A stretch of 14,217 bases of DNA, taken from positions 1-14,217 of the forward strand of contig JAPUJD010000133.1 in NCBI GenBank assembly GCA_027296385.1, given 5' to 3'. Positions within the stretch are counted from its first letter, which is position 1, and every line of letters starts with the position of its first letter. The notes under the pieces were generated by a model. The model did no database searches. It was not told the origin of the DNA and saw only the letters and a program-made list of their open reading frames with translations. Positions 1 through 9,685 of the stretch are shown piece by piece. Both the position numbers and the translations under genes were made by a program. The DNA is from Acidobacteriota bacterium. Lineage in GTDB: Bacteria; Acidobacteriota; Thermoanaerobaculia; Multivoradales; JAHEKO01.

Positions 1-814
1 TCCCGGCCAACAACTCCCCCACTCCAGAGTCGAGCGCGCGCACGCCGGCCAGGTAGCTCGAGAGGAGGCACTCGCGGTCCCGGGTCGAGACTTCGTCAGG
101 GTGGTGATTGGCCCACAGCAGGTAGCCCGTGGCGCATCTGCCCTCCGGAGCGCAGGCTCCCTTCAGGCAGGTGGCCGGCAACTCCGCAGACTCCTCCGGC
201 GGCGCCCAGTACGGCCGACGGTTGCCTCCTTGCTCGGTATCCGAGTGCGCATCGTAGAAGTGCACGAAGAGAAACGGTGGCTGCCCAGTAGCGGTCAGGC
301 GATCGAGGGTCGCCAAGGCTCGGCGCCGCACCCTGAGGGCGAAGCTCGAGCCGAGATCGATCTCCTGATAGCTGTCGAACCCACGTCCGAAGCCGAAGCC
401 CTTGCTCAGCCAATCGCTACTGACCACGGCAGCGGTAGCGTAGCCCGCCCGGCCGAGCATCTCCGCCAGCGTCGGCTGGCCCAGCCCCAGGCGATCCTCC
501 CGGGAGCTCACTCCGTGTACGTCCGGCGCCGATCCGGTGAGCATCGTCATGTGCGCGGGCAGGGTGAAAGCGACCTCGGTCAGAGCCGAAGAGAAGCGTA
601 CCGAGGCGGCCGCCAACCGTGCCAGGTGCGGCGTGGTCTGCGCCGACAACGCGTCCGCTCTCAGCGTATCGAGGGAAATCAAGATGACCGGCGGCCTGGG
701 CGTTGCCACTTGCGCATCGGGCCGGCAGCCGGCAAAGAGCGCAGCTGGCAACAGCAACAACGCGATCGCAGATCGGCCACCCAACCTACTTACGCTCGGG
801 GGTGCCGGCTTCAC
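1..814 (-). CDS. Sulfatase-like (alkaline phosphatase superfamily) lipoprotein, 3' end cut by window edge
   Basis: Reading down from a GTG at 814 gives 271 residues before the window ends, about half of a normal sulfatase. An N-terminal signal (R10, R14, then the hydrophobic run AIALLLLPAALFA) ends in a lipobox-like LFAGC (C30), so it is probably an exported lipoprotein. The superfamily fold is shown by ILISLDTLRAD (metal-binding Asp49), TLPAHMTMLTG (nucleophile region, residues 84-94), FVHFYDAH (about 214-221) and SYLAGVRALDSGVGELL near the cut end. The position that is formylglycine-forming Cys/Ser in true sulfatases is Thr84, so a classical sulfatase activity is not supported; a phosphoesterase or phosphotransferase-type hydrolase is possible. 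The substrate is unknown. The GTG overlaps the end of ppdK by 29 nt; a TTG at 784 just after the ppdK stop would give a shorter, equally typical signal peptide. It is probably co-transcribed with ppdK. Confidence 0.8.
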   Translation of the reverse strand, partial: MKPAPPSVSRLGGRSAIALLLLPAALFAGCRPDAQVATPRPPVILISLDTLRADALSAQTTPHLARLAAASVRFSSALTEVAFTLPAHMTMLTGSAPDVHGVSSREDRLGLGQPTLAEMLGRAGYATAAVVSSDWLSKGFGFGRGFDSYQEIDLGSSFALRVRRRALATLDRLTATGQPPFLFVHFYDAHSDTEQGGNRRPYWAPPEESAELPATCLKGACAPEGRCATGYLLWANHHPDEVSTRDRECLLSSYLAGVRALDSGVGELLAG

Positions 815-3506
815 GATGAAGGCTCGACCGAGCCGCCGCCAACCGAGCCACCGGGACCCGGTAGGGCGAGCAGGAGACGTAGTCGAGGTCACAGCTGTCG
901 AAGAACCGGATGGAGCTCGGATCGCCGCCGTGCTCACCGCAGATCCCGATCTTGAGGTCGGGCTTGGTTTCGCGGCCGCGTTCGCACGCCAAAGCGACGA
1001 GCTGCCCCACCCCCTCGACATCGAGCTGTTCGAACGGATCCGCCGGCAGGATGCCCTGATCCACGAACTGGGGCAGGAAGCTGGCCACGTCGTCACGCGA
1101 GTAGCCATAGGTCATCTGAGTGAGATCATTCGTCCCGAAGGAGAAGAAATCGGCGTGGCGGGCGATTCGGTCGGCAACGAGCGCCGCCCGCGGCACATCG
1201 ATCATGGTGCCAATAGGAATCTCGAACGAGCACTTCATCTCCGCCAGAACCCGTCCCACGACAGCGGCCGTTCTCTCCCGCAGCCGCGCCATCTCCTCTT
1301 CGGTCCCGACCAGCGGCACCATGATCTCCGGCCGCGGATCGAAACCGCGCGCGACCAGGGCGCAGGTCGCCCGGGCGATCGCCTCGACCTGCATGTCGTA
1401 GATGTCCGGGTGCGTCAGTCCGAGACGGCATCCACGGTGTCCGAGCATGGGATTGAACTCGGCCATGCTCTCTACCGCATCGAGGATGGCCTGGGGCGCG
1501 AGCCCCATCCTCTCGGCCAGGCTGTTGACGCTCTTCTCGCCCCGCGGAAGGAACTCGTGCAGCGGTGGATCGAGCAATCGGATCGTCACCGGCAGACCGT
1601 CCATCGCTTCGAGAATGCCCTCGAAGTCCGACTGCTGGACCGGCAGGAGATGGGCCAGAGCCTCGGCACGCTGAGCCGCCTCCGGCGTCAGGATCACTTG
1701 CCGCACCCAGGGCAGGCGGTCCTCCTCGAAGAACATGTGCTCGGTGCGGCAAAGGCCGATGCCCTCCGCGCCGAGGGCGCGCGCCACGCGCGCGTCCTCT
1801 GGCGTGTCAGCGTTCGCCCTCACCCCGAGGCGTCGCGCCTCGTCCGCCCAGCCGAGCAACCTGCGCGCCGCCGCGACGAGTCCCGAATCGTCGCTGGCGC
1901 CATCGAGCAATGAGCGCAGCACCTGCGAGGGCTGGGCGGACAGCTCGCCGGCGATGACCTCGCCGGTGGTGCCGTCGATCGAGAGCTCGTCCCCTTCTCG
2001 CAAAACCCGGCCGTCGACTCTCATCTCGCCCTTCTCGCTGCTCACCATCAGCGCCCCAGCTCCGACGATGCACGGTTTGCCCATGCCACGGGCCACCACC
2101 GCCGCGTGCGAGGTCATGCCGCCGCGTGACGTGAGAATACCGACCGACGCGTGCATGCCCACGATGTCCTCGGGCGAGGTCTCGTCGCGCACCAGCAGCA
2201 CTGGCCCCGCGAGCGCCATTTCGGCCGCCCGCTCGGCAGTGAGCGCGATGCGGCCCGAGGCCGCGCCCGGCCCTGCCGCCAGGCCAGTGGCCAGCAGACG
2301 TCCGGCCTCGATCGCTTGTCGCTTCTCAGCGACGTCGAACTCCGGCGCCAGTAGCTGCACCAGCTGCGCACCAGTGACCCGGGTGAGCGCCGTCGCTCGA
2401 TCGATCCGCCCCTCCTCGACCATGTCGACGGCGATCTGCGTCGCCGCTGTGCCGGTTCGCTTGCCGTCACGAGTCTGCAGCATGTAGAGCTTGCCGGCCT
2501 CGATGGTGAACTCGACGTCCTGCATATCGCGGCGCTCGTCCTCCAACAGCGCGCAGACCCGCTCGAGCTCCGCATAGGCCACCGGAAACTCGACGCCTAG
2601 CCCCGCCGCCCCGTCGACGGGAGCAATCGACAGGGGAGTACGGATGCCGGCCACGACGTCCTCGCCTTGGGCGTTGACGAGATATTCACCGTAGATGCGG
2701 GGCTCGCCGGTCGACGGATCGCGGGTAAAGGCGACACCGGTAGCGCAGTCCTCTCCTCGATTGCCGAACACCATCATCTGGACGTTGACCGCGGTGCCGA
2801 GGTCGTCCGGGATGCCGTGCAGCCGGCGGTACTCCCGGGCGCGCCGAACGTTCCAGCTGTCGAAGACGGCGGACACCGCTCCCCAGAGCTGATCGATCGG
2901 CTTCTCGGGAAGGGGCTCGCCAGCGGACGCGATGAGCTCGAGATAGCGCTCGGTCAACTCGGCCAGGGCATCGGCCGAGAGCTCGGCATCGCTCTTGGCG
3001 CCGGCCCTTTCGCGAGCCCCGGCCAGCACGCGCTCGAACTCTTCGTGCGGCACGCCCAGAACGACGTCGCCGTACATCGTGACCAGGCGCCGGAAGCAGT
3101 CGCGAATGTAGCGCGCGTCCACTCCGGCGACGATCTGGGCCTCGACGATCTCCTGGTTGAGACCCAGGTTGAGCACCGTGTCCATCATCCCCGGCATGGA
3201 GAACTTGGACCCGGACCGCACAGACAGAAGCAACGGCTCAGCGGGGTCGCCGAACCGTCGTCCCCCAAGCTTCTCCAACGCCTCGAGCTGCGCGCCGAAC
3301 TCGGCCGCCAACGCCTCCGGGTAGATGCCCTCGTGAGCTTGGTAGTAGTTGCAGACCTCGGTCGTGATGGTGAAACCGGGCGGCACGGGAATCCCCAGTT
3401 CGCTCATCTGTGCCAGGCCGGCGCCCTTGCCTCCGAGCAGGTCTTTGCTCTCTCCGGCACCTTCGGCGCTTCCGCCACCAAACAGGTAGACGTGCTTCTT
3501 GCCCAT
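786..3506 (-). CDS. ppdK: Pyruvate, phosphate dikinase
   Basis: 906 residues, a full-length PPDK. The enzyme interconverts pyruvate + ATP + Pi and phosphoenolpyruvate + AMP + PPi in the cytosol. The N-terminal ATP-grasp domain begins with LLGGKGAGLAQM (23-34) and contains SVRSGSKFSMPGMMDT (95-110). The swivelling phosphohistidine domain has GGMTSHAAVVARGMGKPC (462-479), with the phosphorylated His467 and the Thr465 that PPDK regulatory proteins target in other organisms. The C-terminal PEP/pyruvate barrel contains GLCRTEHMFF (584-593), MIDVPRAA (768-775), FFSFGTNDLTQMTYGYSRDD (787-806) and the catalytic Cys856 in GICGEHGG. The ATG lies 4 nt after the glyS stop, with GAAAGGGG 7 nt upstream of the start. 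It follows glyQS as the next gene of the same run. No PPDK regulatory protein gene is in the window, and the direction of flux cannot be read from sequence. Confidence 0.97.
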   Translation of the reverse strand: MGKKHVYLFGGGSAEGAGESKDLLGGKGAGLAQMSELGIPVPPGFTITTEVCNYYQAHEGIYPEALAAEFGAQLEALEKLGGRRFGDPAEPLLLSVRSGSKFSMPGMMDTVLNLGLNQEIVEAQIVAGVDARYIRDCFRRLVTMYGDVVLGVPHEEFERVLAGARERAGAKSDAELSADALAELTERYLELIASAGEPLPEKPIDQLWGAVSAVFDSWNVRRAREYRRLHGIPDDLGTAVNVQMMVFGNRGEDCATGVAFTRDPSTGEPRIYGEYLVNAQGEDVVAGIRTPLSIAPVDGAAGLGVEFPVAYAELERVCALLEDERRDMQDVEFTIEAGKLYMLQTRDGKRTGTAATQIAVDMVEEGRIDRATALTRVTGAQLVQLLAPEFDVAEKRQAIEAGRLLATGLAAGPGAASGRIALTAERAAEMALAGPVLLVRDETSPEDIVGMHASVGILTSRGGMTSHAAVVARGMGKPCIVGAGALMVSSEKGEMRVDGRVLREGDELSIDGTTGEVIAGELSAQPSQVLRSLLDGASDDSGLVAAARRLLGWADEARRLGVRANADTPEDARVARALGAEGIGLCRTEHMFFEEDRLPWVRQVILTPEAAQRAEALAHLLPVQQSDFEGILEAMDGLPVTIRLLDPPLHEFLPRGEKSVNSLAERMGLAPQAILDAVESMAEFNPMLGHRGCRLGLTHPDIYDMQVEAIARATCALVARGFDPRPEIMVPLVGTEEEMARLRERTAAVVGRVLAEMKCSFEIPIGTMIDVPRAALVADRIARHADFFSFGTNDLTQMTYGYSRDDVASFLPQFVDQGILPADPFEQLDVEGVGQLVALACERGRETKPDLKIGICGEHGGDPSSIRFFDSCDLDYVSCSPYRVPVARLAAARSSLHREAGTPERK

Positions 3507-3510
3507 CCAC

Positions 3511-5590
3511 TTACCCCTTTCGAAGCTCCGCCCGATCGACGACCATCGAGGTCAGCCGGGCGGTGCGTGACAGCGTTCGCTGAATCGACTGCAACAACGC
3601 GATCCGGTTCTGTCTCAAATCTCGATCCTCGTCCATCACCAGCACTTCGACGAAGAAGCGCTCCAATACGTCCGCGAAATGGGAGATGCTGGTCAGACAC
3701 TCGTCGTAGGCGCCCTTCGCCTCCGCCGCTTCGACTTCAGCTCGAAGATCACGGCTCGACTCGTAGAGCTCGCGCTCTGCGTCGTCCTTGAGCAGCTCCA
3801 CGCGGAAGCTATGTTCCTCCGTGTCCTTGAGGATGTTGGCGATGCGCTTGGCAGCCAGCACGACGGAAAGGAAGCCGCGGTCGTTGCGCATGCCGTGCAG
3901 GGCCTGCACCCGGGCTCGCAGGTCGGGCAGGTTGCCGAAACCGACCGCCAGCCCGGCCTCGATCTCGTCGTAGGCGAAGCCCTCGAGCCCCAGGATGTGC
4001 CGCACCCGGTCCTCGAGAAAGGGGCGCAGATCGTTGAGCACCTCGTCGCCGGTACGCTCGAACCGATCACCGTAGAGCAGCACGGCGCGGGCGGCGACCA
4101 GGTCGAGGTCGATCGGCAGCTCGGCCTCGAGCACGATCTTCACCAGCCCCTGCGCCGCGCGGCGAAGCCCGAACGGATCACGGCTGCCGGTCGGCCGTAG
4201 CCCAAGGCCGAAAATCCCGACGAGGGTGTCGATGCGATCGGCGATACCGCAGACCATGCCGACCCGCCCACGGGGTATGGAACCGGAGGAGGTGACCGGC
4301 AGATACTGATCGTAGATCGCTTGCCAGACCTCCTCGTGCGCACCGTCCGCCTGGGCGTAGATCCCGCCGACGATGCCCTGCAAAGAGGTGAACTCCTTGA
4401 CCATCTCCGTCGTCAGATCGGCTTTGAGCAGACCCGTAGCCAGCTCTGCCGACTTGCGATCCTTGCCCCACTGCAGCTCCTCGCAGAGGATCTGAACCAA
4501 CTGGCGAATGCGCTGGGCCTTGTCGGCGTAGCTGCCGAGCTTGACGTGGAAAGTCAACTTGGCCAGGCGCTCGGCGTGCTCGGACAGGGAGAGCTTGCGG
4601 TCCTCCTGGTAGAAGAACCGGGCATCCGTCAAGCGAGCGGCGACCACCCATTCGTTACCCGCCTGCACCAGGCCGGCGGGATCGTCGAGACGGTCCATCA
4701 CTGTCAGAAAAGCCGGCGCGAGACCGCCCTTGTGTTCGACGCTGAAGGCACTCTGATGATCGCGCAAGGTGGTCACCAGAACTTCCCGCGGCAGGGCCAG
4801 GAACTCCTCATCGAAGCGCCCTCCCACGACGCCGGGAATTTCGCAGATCGCGGTCAGCTTGTCGAGCAACTCCGGATCCTCGACCACTTCGCCGCCGAGG
4901 CCCCTGGCGAGCTCCCTCATGCCGGCGGCAATGCGTTCGCGCCGGACCTCGAAGTCGATCTCCACTGACCGGCGCTCGAGCTTGCGGCGGTAGTCGAGAG
5001 CACCCTTGACCTCGAACGGCTCCGGCGACAGCACGGGATGTCCGCAGGTCGACCGGCCGCTCTCGATGCCAAAGAGCTCGAAGGCCACGACCTCGCCTTC
5101 GAAAAGCGCCACGATGCCGTGGATAGGACGGATCCAGGGGCCCTGACCGGACCCCCACCGCATCGTCTTCGGCCAGCTGAGGCCGGCGATGACTCTTGGC
5201 AGAAGCTCACTCAGGATCTCGGTCGTGGGTCGACCGCGCTTCTCCACTTCGACCGCCACGTACTCCCCCTTGTCGAGGGAGACTCGCTGCAGTGCTTCGG
5301 CGGCGACGCCGCAACGCTTGGCGAAACCGAGAGCCGCCCGTGTCGGCTGACCGTCTTCGTCGAAGGCGGCGCTTGCCGGTGGGCCAACCTGCTGCACTCG
5401 CTGGTCGGCTTCCCGCCTCGGCGAGCCCTTCAGTACCAGGCAGAGGCGTCGCGGACCGAAGAAGCCATCGATCGAGCGCGGGGCGAGCCCGAGGGATGCG
5501 AGCCCGTCGAAGACCCCGGCCTCCAGCTCGGCCAGCGCCGGACGCAGCATGCGGGCCGGAATCTCTTCGCTGCGAACTTCCAGCAAGAGC

Positions 5591-5604
<14 letters not shown>
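3511..5604 (-). CDS. glyS: Glycyl-tRNA synthetase beta subunit
   Basis: 697 residues, the usual size. With GlyQ it forms the alpha2-beta2 enzyme that charges tRNA-Gly; the beta subunit supplies most tRNA contacts. Family hallmarks are the start MAKGELLLEVRSEEIPARML, GFFGPRRL (47-54), RPIHGIVALFEGEVV (159-173), the HD-like region SEHAERLAKLTFHVKLGSYA (341-360), PTGSRDPFGLRRAAQG (471-486) and a C-terminal DALR-type anticodon-binding helical domain (about 580-690). The open frame extends up to 5655, but that extension lies inside glyQ. The ATG at 5604 matches the family N-terminus and has GAAGGG 7 nt upstream, so it is chosen. It overlaps the glyQ end by 14 nt, indicating translational coupling and equal subunit supply. 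Confidence 0.97.
3514..3521 (-). promoter_or_regulatory. Shine-Dalgarno for ppdK
   Basis: GAAAGGGG on the minus strand, 7 nt before the ppdK ATG. It sits across the last codons of glyS, so ppdK is translated from the same message. Confidence 0.6.
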
Positions 5605-6471
<867 letters not shown>

Positions 6472-6493
<22 letters not shown>

Positions 6494-7221
6494 AGGGTCT
6501 CCTGCATCACGCGATAGCTCTTCAATTCATGTTGAAGAAAGGACCGCCGGATCCGTCCGATCAGGGCTTCGACCTCTTGGACCACTTCCGGCAACGGCGG
6601 ACTCGCAGCGACCCTCTTCAAAGGCTCGCGACCGATTTGCATCAGAAACGCCACCGCGGCGGCCGAGATCGCTCGACCAGAACCGCAAGTCGCGCAGACG
6701 AGCGAATCCTCGGCGGCGGCGAGGACGGCACCACCCGACAGGTCTCGGCCGCACTCGGGGCACTCGACCGGCGGCGGGAAGATACCCGCCAGACGGAGTA
6801 CCCAGGCCTCGAAGTACCGCATCGCCAGGCTGCGGTCGACGCCTTCGACCAAAGCGGCGATCGTCGAGTCGAGCAGCCGGAACAGATGATCGCTCGGGTC
6901 GTTCTCCTGAGCGAACTCGAGGACGTGACCGGCGAGACAGCCGCCGAGCAGAATGCCCTCGAGGTCCGATTGCAGCCGGTGCGCAGGGCGGATGAGCTCC
7001 ACCCCAGAAATACGTGCGAGATCGCGACCCTCCTTCTGGTACCACGTGACCTTGGCCTTCGCCAGCGGCTGGAGCGCGCCGGCAAAACGACTGTATTTGC
7101 GCCGAGCACCACGCGCAACACCCCGTACCTTGCCGTGGGTCGGCGACAACATGGTGACGATGCGATCGTTCTCGTGCAGATCGTAGACGTCGAGCAGGAT
7201 GACCTCGGCACTGGTCAGCAT
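6472..7221 (-). CDS. recO: DNA repair protein RecO
   Basis: 249 residues, typical length. RecO anneals single-stranded DNA and, with RecR, loads RecA onto SSB-coated gaps in the RecF pathway. The N-terminal OB fold is recognisable as AEVILLDVYDLHENDRIVTM (5-24), then SPTHGKVRGVARGARR (26-41) and the FAGALQPL loop. The helical middle contains LAGHVLEFAQENDP and RYFEAWVLRLAGIFP (135-149). A zinc-binding module is formed by four cysteines, C154, C157, C176 and C179 (CPEC...CATC). The start at 7221 matches the family N-terminus; the longer open frame to 7494 runs into mgtE and looks out of frame. It lies 20 nt after the mgtE stop with only a weak ribosome site, and its end overlaps glyQ by 22 nt. 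Confidence 0.95.
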
Positions 7222-7241
7222 GGTTCGCTTCGCCGGAGCGG

Positions 7242-8648
7242 CTAGGGCAGCAGGCGCACCAGGGTAGCGGCGATGCCGAAGTAGATCAGGATGCCGCTGA
7301 TGTCGTTGGAGGTCGTCACCAGCGGCCCTGCAGCGACCGCCGGGTCGATTCCCAGGCGCTCGAAGAGCACCGGAATGAGCACTCCCGTCAGCGAGGCCAG
7401 CAGAATGGTGAGGCACATCGAGATCCCGACGACGATGCCGTGGAACGGGCTGGCGTTCCAGAACGAGGCCGTAACCCCGACGACCGCCGCGCACGACAGT
7501 CCCAGGATGACTCCGACCTTGAGCTGTTGCCAGAGAAACTTCCTCACCTGGCCCCGCACCAGCGAGACACGGCCCGTCGCCAGGCCTCGCACCACGATGG
7601 TCGACGTCTGGCTGCCGATATTGCCTCCCATGCCCATGATTGCGGGCACGAAGGCGTAGAGCGCGAGATAGAAACCCCGGCCGAGCGAAGTCTCGAAGCT
7701 ACTCAGCAGGAGGGCCGCCCCCATGAGACCTACGAGGTTGACCAGGAGCCACGGCAGCCTGATGCCTGCGACCCTGAACGAGCGATCCTGGTAGAGCAGC
7801 TCGTCCTCCGAGGTGCCGACCATCTTGAAGAAGTCCTCGTTCGCCTCTTCTTGAACGATGTCGAGGATATCGTCCACCGTCACGATGCCGACCAGCCGGT
7901 TGTCGTCGTCAACGACCGGAACCGCCAGCAGGTTGTAGCGTGTCGCGAGCTCGGCCACCTCCTCCTGGTCGGTTTCGACGTGTACCTTGATCACGGAGCG
8001 CGTCATCACCTCGGAGAGCGGCCGCTCGGGATCCGTGAGCAGGAGCTGGCGCAGGGAAGTGACTCCGGTCAAGTGGCCCCCATCGTCCACCATAAAGAGG
8101 TAGAAGATGTTCTCGAGGTCGCGCGACTCCTGGAGCGCGGCGATCGCTTCGCCGATCGTCTTGTCCTCCGCCAGCGCATAAAATTGCGGATCCATCATGC
8201 GCCCGGCCGAATCCTCGCCGTAGGTCAGGTGGGTCTCGACGGCGTCGCGCGAGGCTATGTTGACCAGCTCGAGGACCTCTCCCCGGCGCTCCTCGGGCAG
8301 AGCCTCGACCAGGAAGACCTGGTCGTCGACCGCTTGCAGGGATAACAAGCTGGCGATACGGTTGGCCGACAGCGACTCAAAAAGCGCCAGGCGAAGCGAA
8401 GGCTCCACCTCGATCAGGACCTCGCCGGCGGCCTCTGGAAAGTCGTCCAGGAGGATGTCGAACACGCCGGCTTGATGGGCCGGCGTCAGTGTAGGCAAAA
8501 CATCTGCGACGTCCTCGGGGCGCGTCTTGCGCAAGACGTTGGAGATGTGGCTACGCGCACCCCGGCGAACGAGGCGACGCAGGGTGTCGGCCACCAGCGC
8601 GGTACGCCGGTTGACTGCCAGCACCTCTCTCGGTTGCGCTCTGACCAT
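7242..8648 (-). CDS. mgtE: Magnesium channel/transporter MgtE
   Basis: 468 residues, full length for this inner-membrane, Mg2+-gated channel. Order of domains: N-terminal helical superhelix domain (about 30-140, with LLDDFPEAAGEVL and DDQVFLVEALPEE), a CBS pair (about 150-205 and 212-265, with MMDPQFYALAEDKTIGEAI and VVDDDNRLVGIVTVDDILDI), a plug helix (about 265-293), then roughly five membrane helices (298-468). The pore signature PAIMGMGGNIGSQTSTI (335-351) and GIDPAVAAGP with Asp435 (the counterpart of the pore Asp in the Thermus protein) are present, as is TTSNDISG. CBS and N domains sense cytosolic Mg2+ and close the channel. AGGTGA lies 6 nt before the ATG. It is preceded by the only true intergenic gap and followed after 20 nt by recO. 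Confidence 0.97.
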   Translation of the reverse strand: MVRAQPREVLAVNRRTALVADTLRRLVRRGARSHISNVLRKTRPEDVADVLPTLTPAHQAGVFDILLDDFPEAAGEVLIEVEPSLRLALFESLSANRIASLLSLQAVDDQVFLVEALPEERRGEVLELVNIASRDAVETHLTYGEDSAGRMMDPQFYALAEDKTIGEAIAALQESRDLENIFYLFMVDDGGHLTGVTSLRQLLLTDPERPLSEVMTRSVIKVHVETDQEEVAELATRYNLLAVPVVDDDNRLVGIVTVDDILDIVQEEANEDFFKMVGTSEDELLYQDRSFRVAGIRLPWLLVNLVGLMGAALLLSSFETSLGRGFYLALYAFVPAIMGMGGNIGSQTSTIVVRGLATGRVSLVRGQVRKFLWQQLKVGVILGLSCAAVVGVTASFWNASPFHGIVVGISMCLTILLASLTGVLIPVLFERLGIDPAVAAGPLVTTSNDISGILIYFGIAATLVRLLP

Positions 8649-8654
8649 CGTCGT

Positions 8655-8660
8655 TCACCT
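8655..8660 (-). promoter_or_regulatory. Shine-Dalgarno of mgtE
   Basis: AGGTGA on the minus strand with 6 nt to the ATG at 8648. It is one of the clearest ribosome sites in the window, as expected for a gene that does not overlap its upstream neighbour. Confidence 0.6.
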
Positions 8661-8735
8661 GGGAGTCACTCGAACCGGGCCGGCGGTTTTCCTGCGCCAA
8701 ACGGACCACCCACGCCATCCACCAAACGGGCGCTC

Positions 8736-8764
8736 ATTGTAGCCCGATCCCGGGCGGATCTTCA
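8736..8764 (-). promoter_or_regulatory. Candidate sigma-70-type promoter upstream of mgtE
   Basis: The 113-bp stretch between era and mgtE holds TACAAT (8736-8741), a five-of-six match to the -10 consensus. The -35 position 17 bp upstream is only a poor match (TGAAGA, at the era stop codon). If used, it would start a transcript carrying mgtE, recO, glyQ, glyS, ppdK and the sulfatase-like gene. No terminator hairpin with a T run is seen in the gap, so read-through from era is also likely. No conserved Mg2+ riboswitch can be recognised, and the gap is short for one. Confidence 0.3.
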
Positions 8765-9685
8765 GCTGCCCAGGAGATCGCCTTCCAGCTCGCGCTCCAA
8801 GCGGGCGAGAAGCTGGCGATTCTCGCGCCAGCGAGGCTCGAGCCGGACGTGGAGCTCGAGGTGCATCCGGCGCCCGAGAAACTCTTGTAGCTCGAGTCGG
8901 GCGCGGGTCCCGATCTCGCGAATCCGCTCACCACCACGCCCGATGACGATCTTCTTCTGGCCCGGCGTCTCGACCAGAATCGAGGCGAAGAGCACGATCC
9001 GGCCGTCGGGGTCATCCTCCCAACGGTCGATGACAACGGTGGAGGTGAAGGGAATCTCGTCCCGGGTCTGGCGCAGAATCTGTTCGCGGATGCGTTCGGC
9101 AACGTGGTAGCGCTCCGGCTGTGTCGTCAGCGCCTCAGGATCGTGCACAGGCAGCCCGTGCGGTAGCCGCTCCCACAGCAGATCGAGGAGATCGTCGGCG
9201 CCGTCGCCGGTTCGAGCGCTGATCGGCACGATCTCCTCGAACAAGTCCGCCGCGCCGTAGCGTTGCATCAAGGGAAGTAACGCTAGCTTGCTGACCCGGT
9301 CGATCTTGTTGAGAGCCAGTAGACGCGGCGCCTCCGCTCGTCGGACGAGGTCGAGCATGTAGGCGTCCCCACGGCCGAAGCTGGAAGCGGCATCGACCAG
9401 GAGACAGACGATGTCGGCCTGATTCATCGCCTCCACCGCATGGCGAACCATCTGGCGATTGAGATGATGCAGGGGCCGATGGACCCCAGGCGTGTCGTAG
9501 AAGACCATCTGCCCGCGCGCCTCGGTCAACAGCCCGATCAGCCGATGGCGGGTAGTCTGGGGCTTGTCCGACACGATCGCCAGCTTCTGCCCCAGCCAAC
9601 GGTTCATCAGGGTGGACTTGCCCGCGTTGGGACGCCCCATGAGCGCGACGGTTCCGGTGCGCGGCTCAGGCGCTGCGTCAGTCAT
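8762..9685 (-). CDS. era: GTPase Era (ribosome small-subunit maturation)
   Basis: 307 residues, the usual length. Era is a GTPase that binds the 3' end of 16S rRNA and helps finish the 30S subunit. All G motifs are visible: G1 GRPNAGKST (17-25), G2 in QTTRH (43-47), G3 DTPG (64-67), G4 NKID (126-129) and G5 SAR (156-158). The C-terminal KH domain has IVIGRGGERIREIGTRAR (246-263). The ATG at 9685 is chosen because the family begins shortly before the G1 loop; the frame is open up to 9754 but that part lies in ybeY. Its start overlaps the ybeY end by 8 nt, and there is little Shine-Dalgarno sequence, so translation is probably coupled. The ybeY-era pair makes functional sense, since both act on 16S rRNA 3' maturation. 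Confidence 0.98.
   Translation of the reverse strand: MTDAAPEPRTGTVALMGRPNAGKSTLMNRWLGQKLAIVSDKPQTTRHRLIGLLTEARGQMVFYDTPGVHRPLHHLNRQMVRHAVEAMNQADIVCLLVDAASSFGRGDAYMLDLVRRAEAPRLLALNKIDRVSKLALLPLMQRYGAADLFEEIVPISARTGDGADDLLDLLWERLPHGLPVHDPEALTTQPERYHVAERIREQILRQTRDEIPFTSTVVIDRWEDDPDGRIVLFASILVETPGQKKIVIGRGGERIREIGTRARLELQEFLGRRMHLELHVRLEPRWRENRQLLARLERELEGDLLGS

Noticed and set aside
537..1913. Long plus-strand open frame (458 codons) opposite ppdK and the sulfatase-like gene
   Set aside because: It is antisense to well-identified genes, has a low-complexity Arg/His/Gly-rich composition and no recognisable domain. Such frames are expected in GC-rich DNA.
2667..3791. Plus-strand open frame (374 codons) opposite the ppdK 5' half and glyS end
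   Set aside because: It is the codon shadow of ppdK and glyS and crosses their junction; no protein family is recognised.
7222..7494. 91-codon N-terminal extension of recO
   Set aside because: It overlaps the conserved C-terminal membrane region of mgtE in another frame, and RecO families start at MLTSAEV-like sequence.
8744..8757. Short dyad GCCCG-GGAT-CGGGC after era, considered as a terminator
   Set aside because: Its stem is only five base pairs and no T run follows on the minus strand; it sits in the spacer of the candidate promoter.
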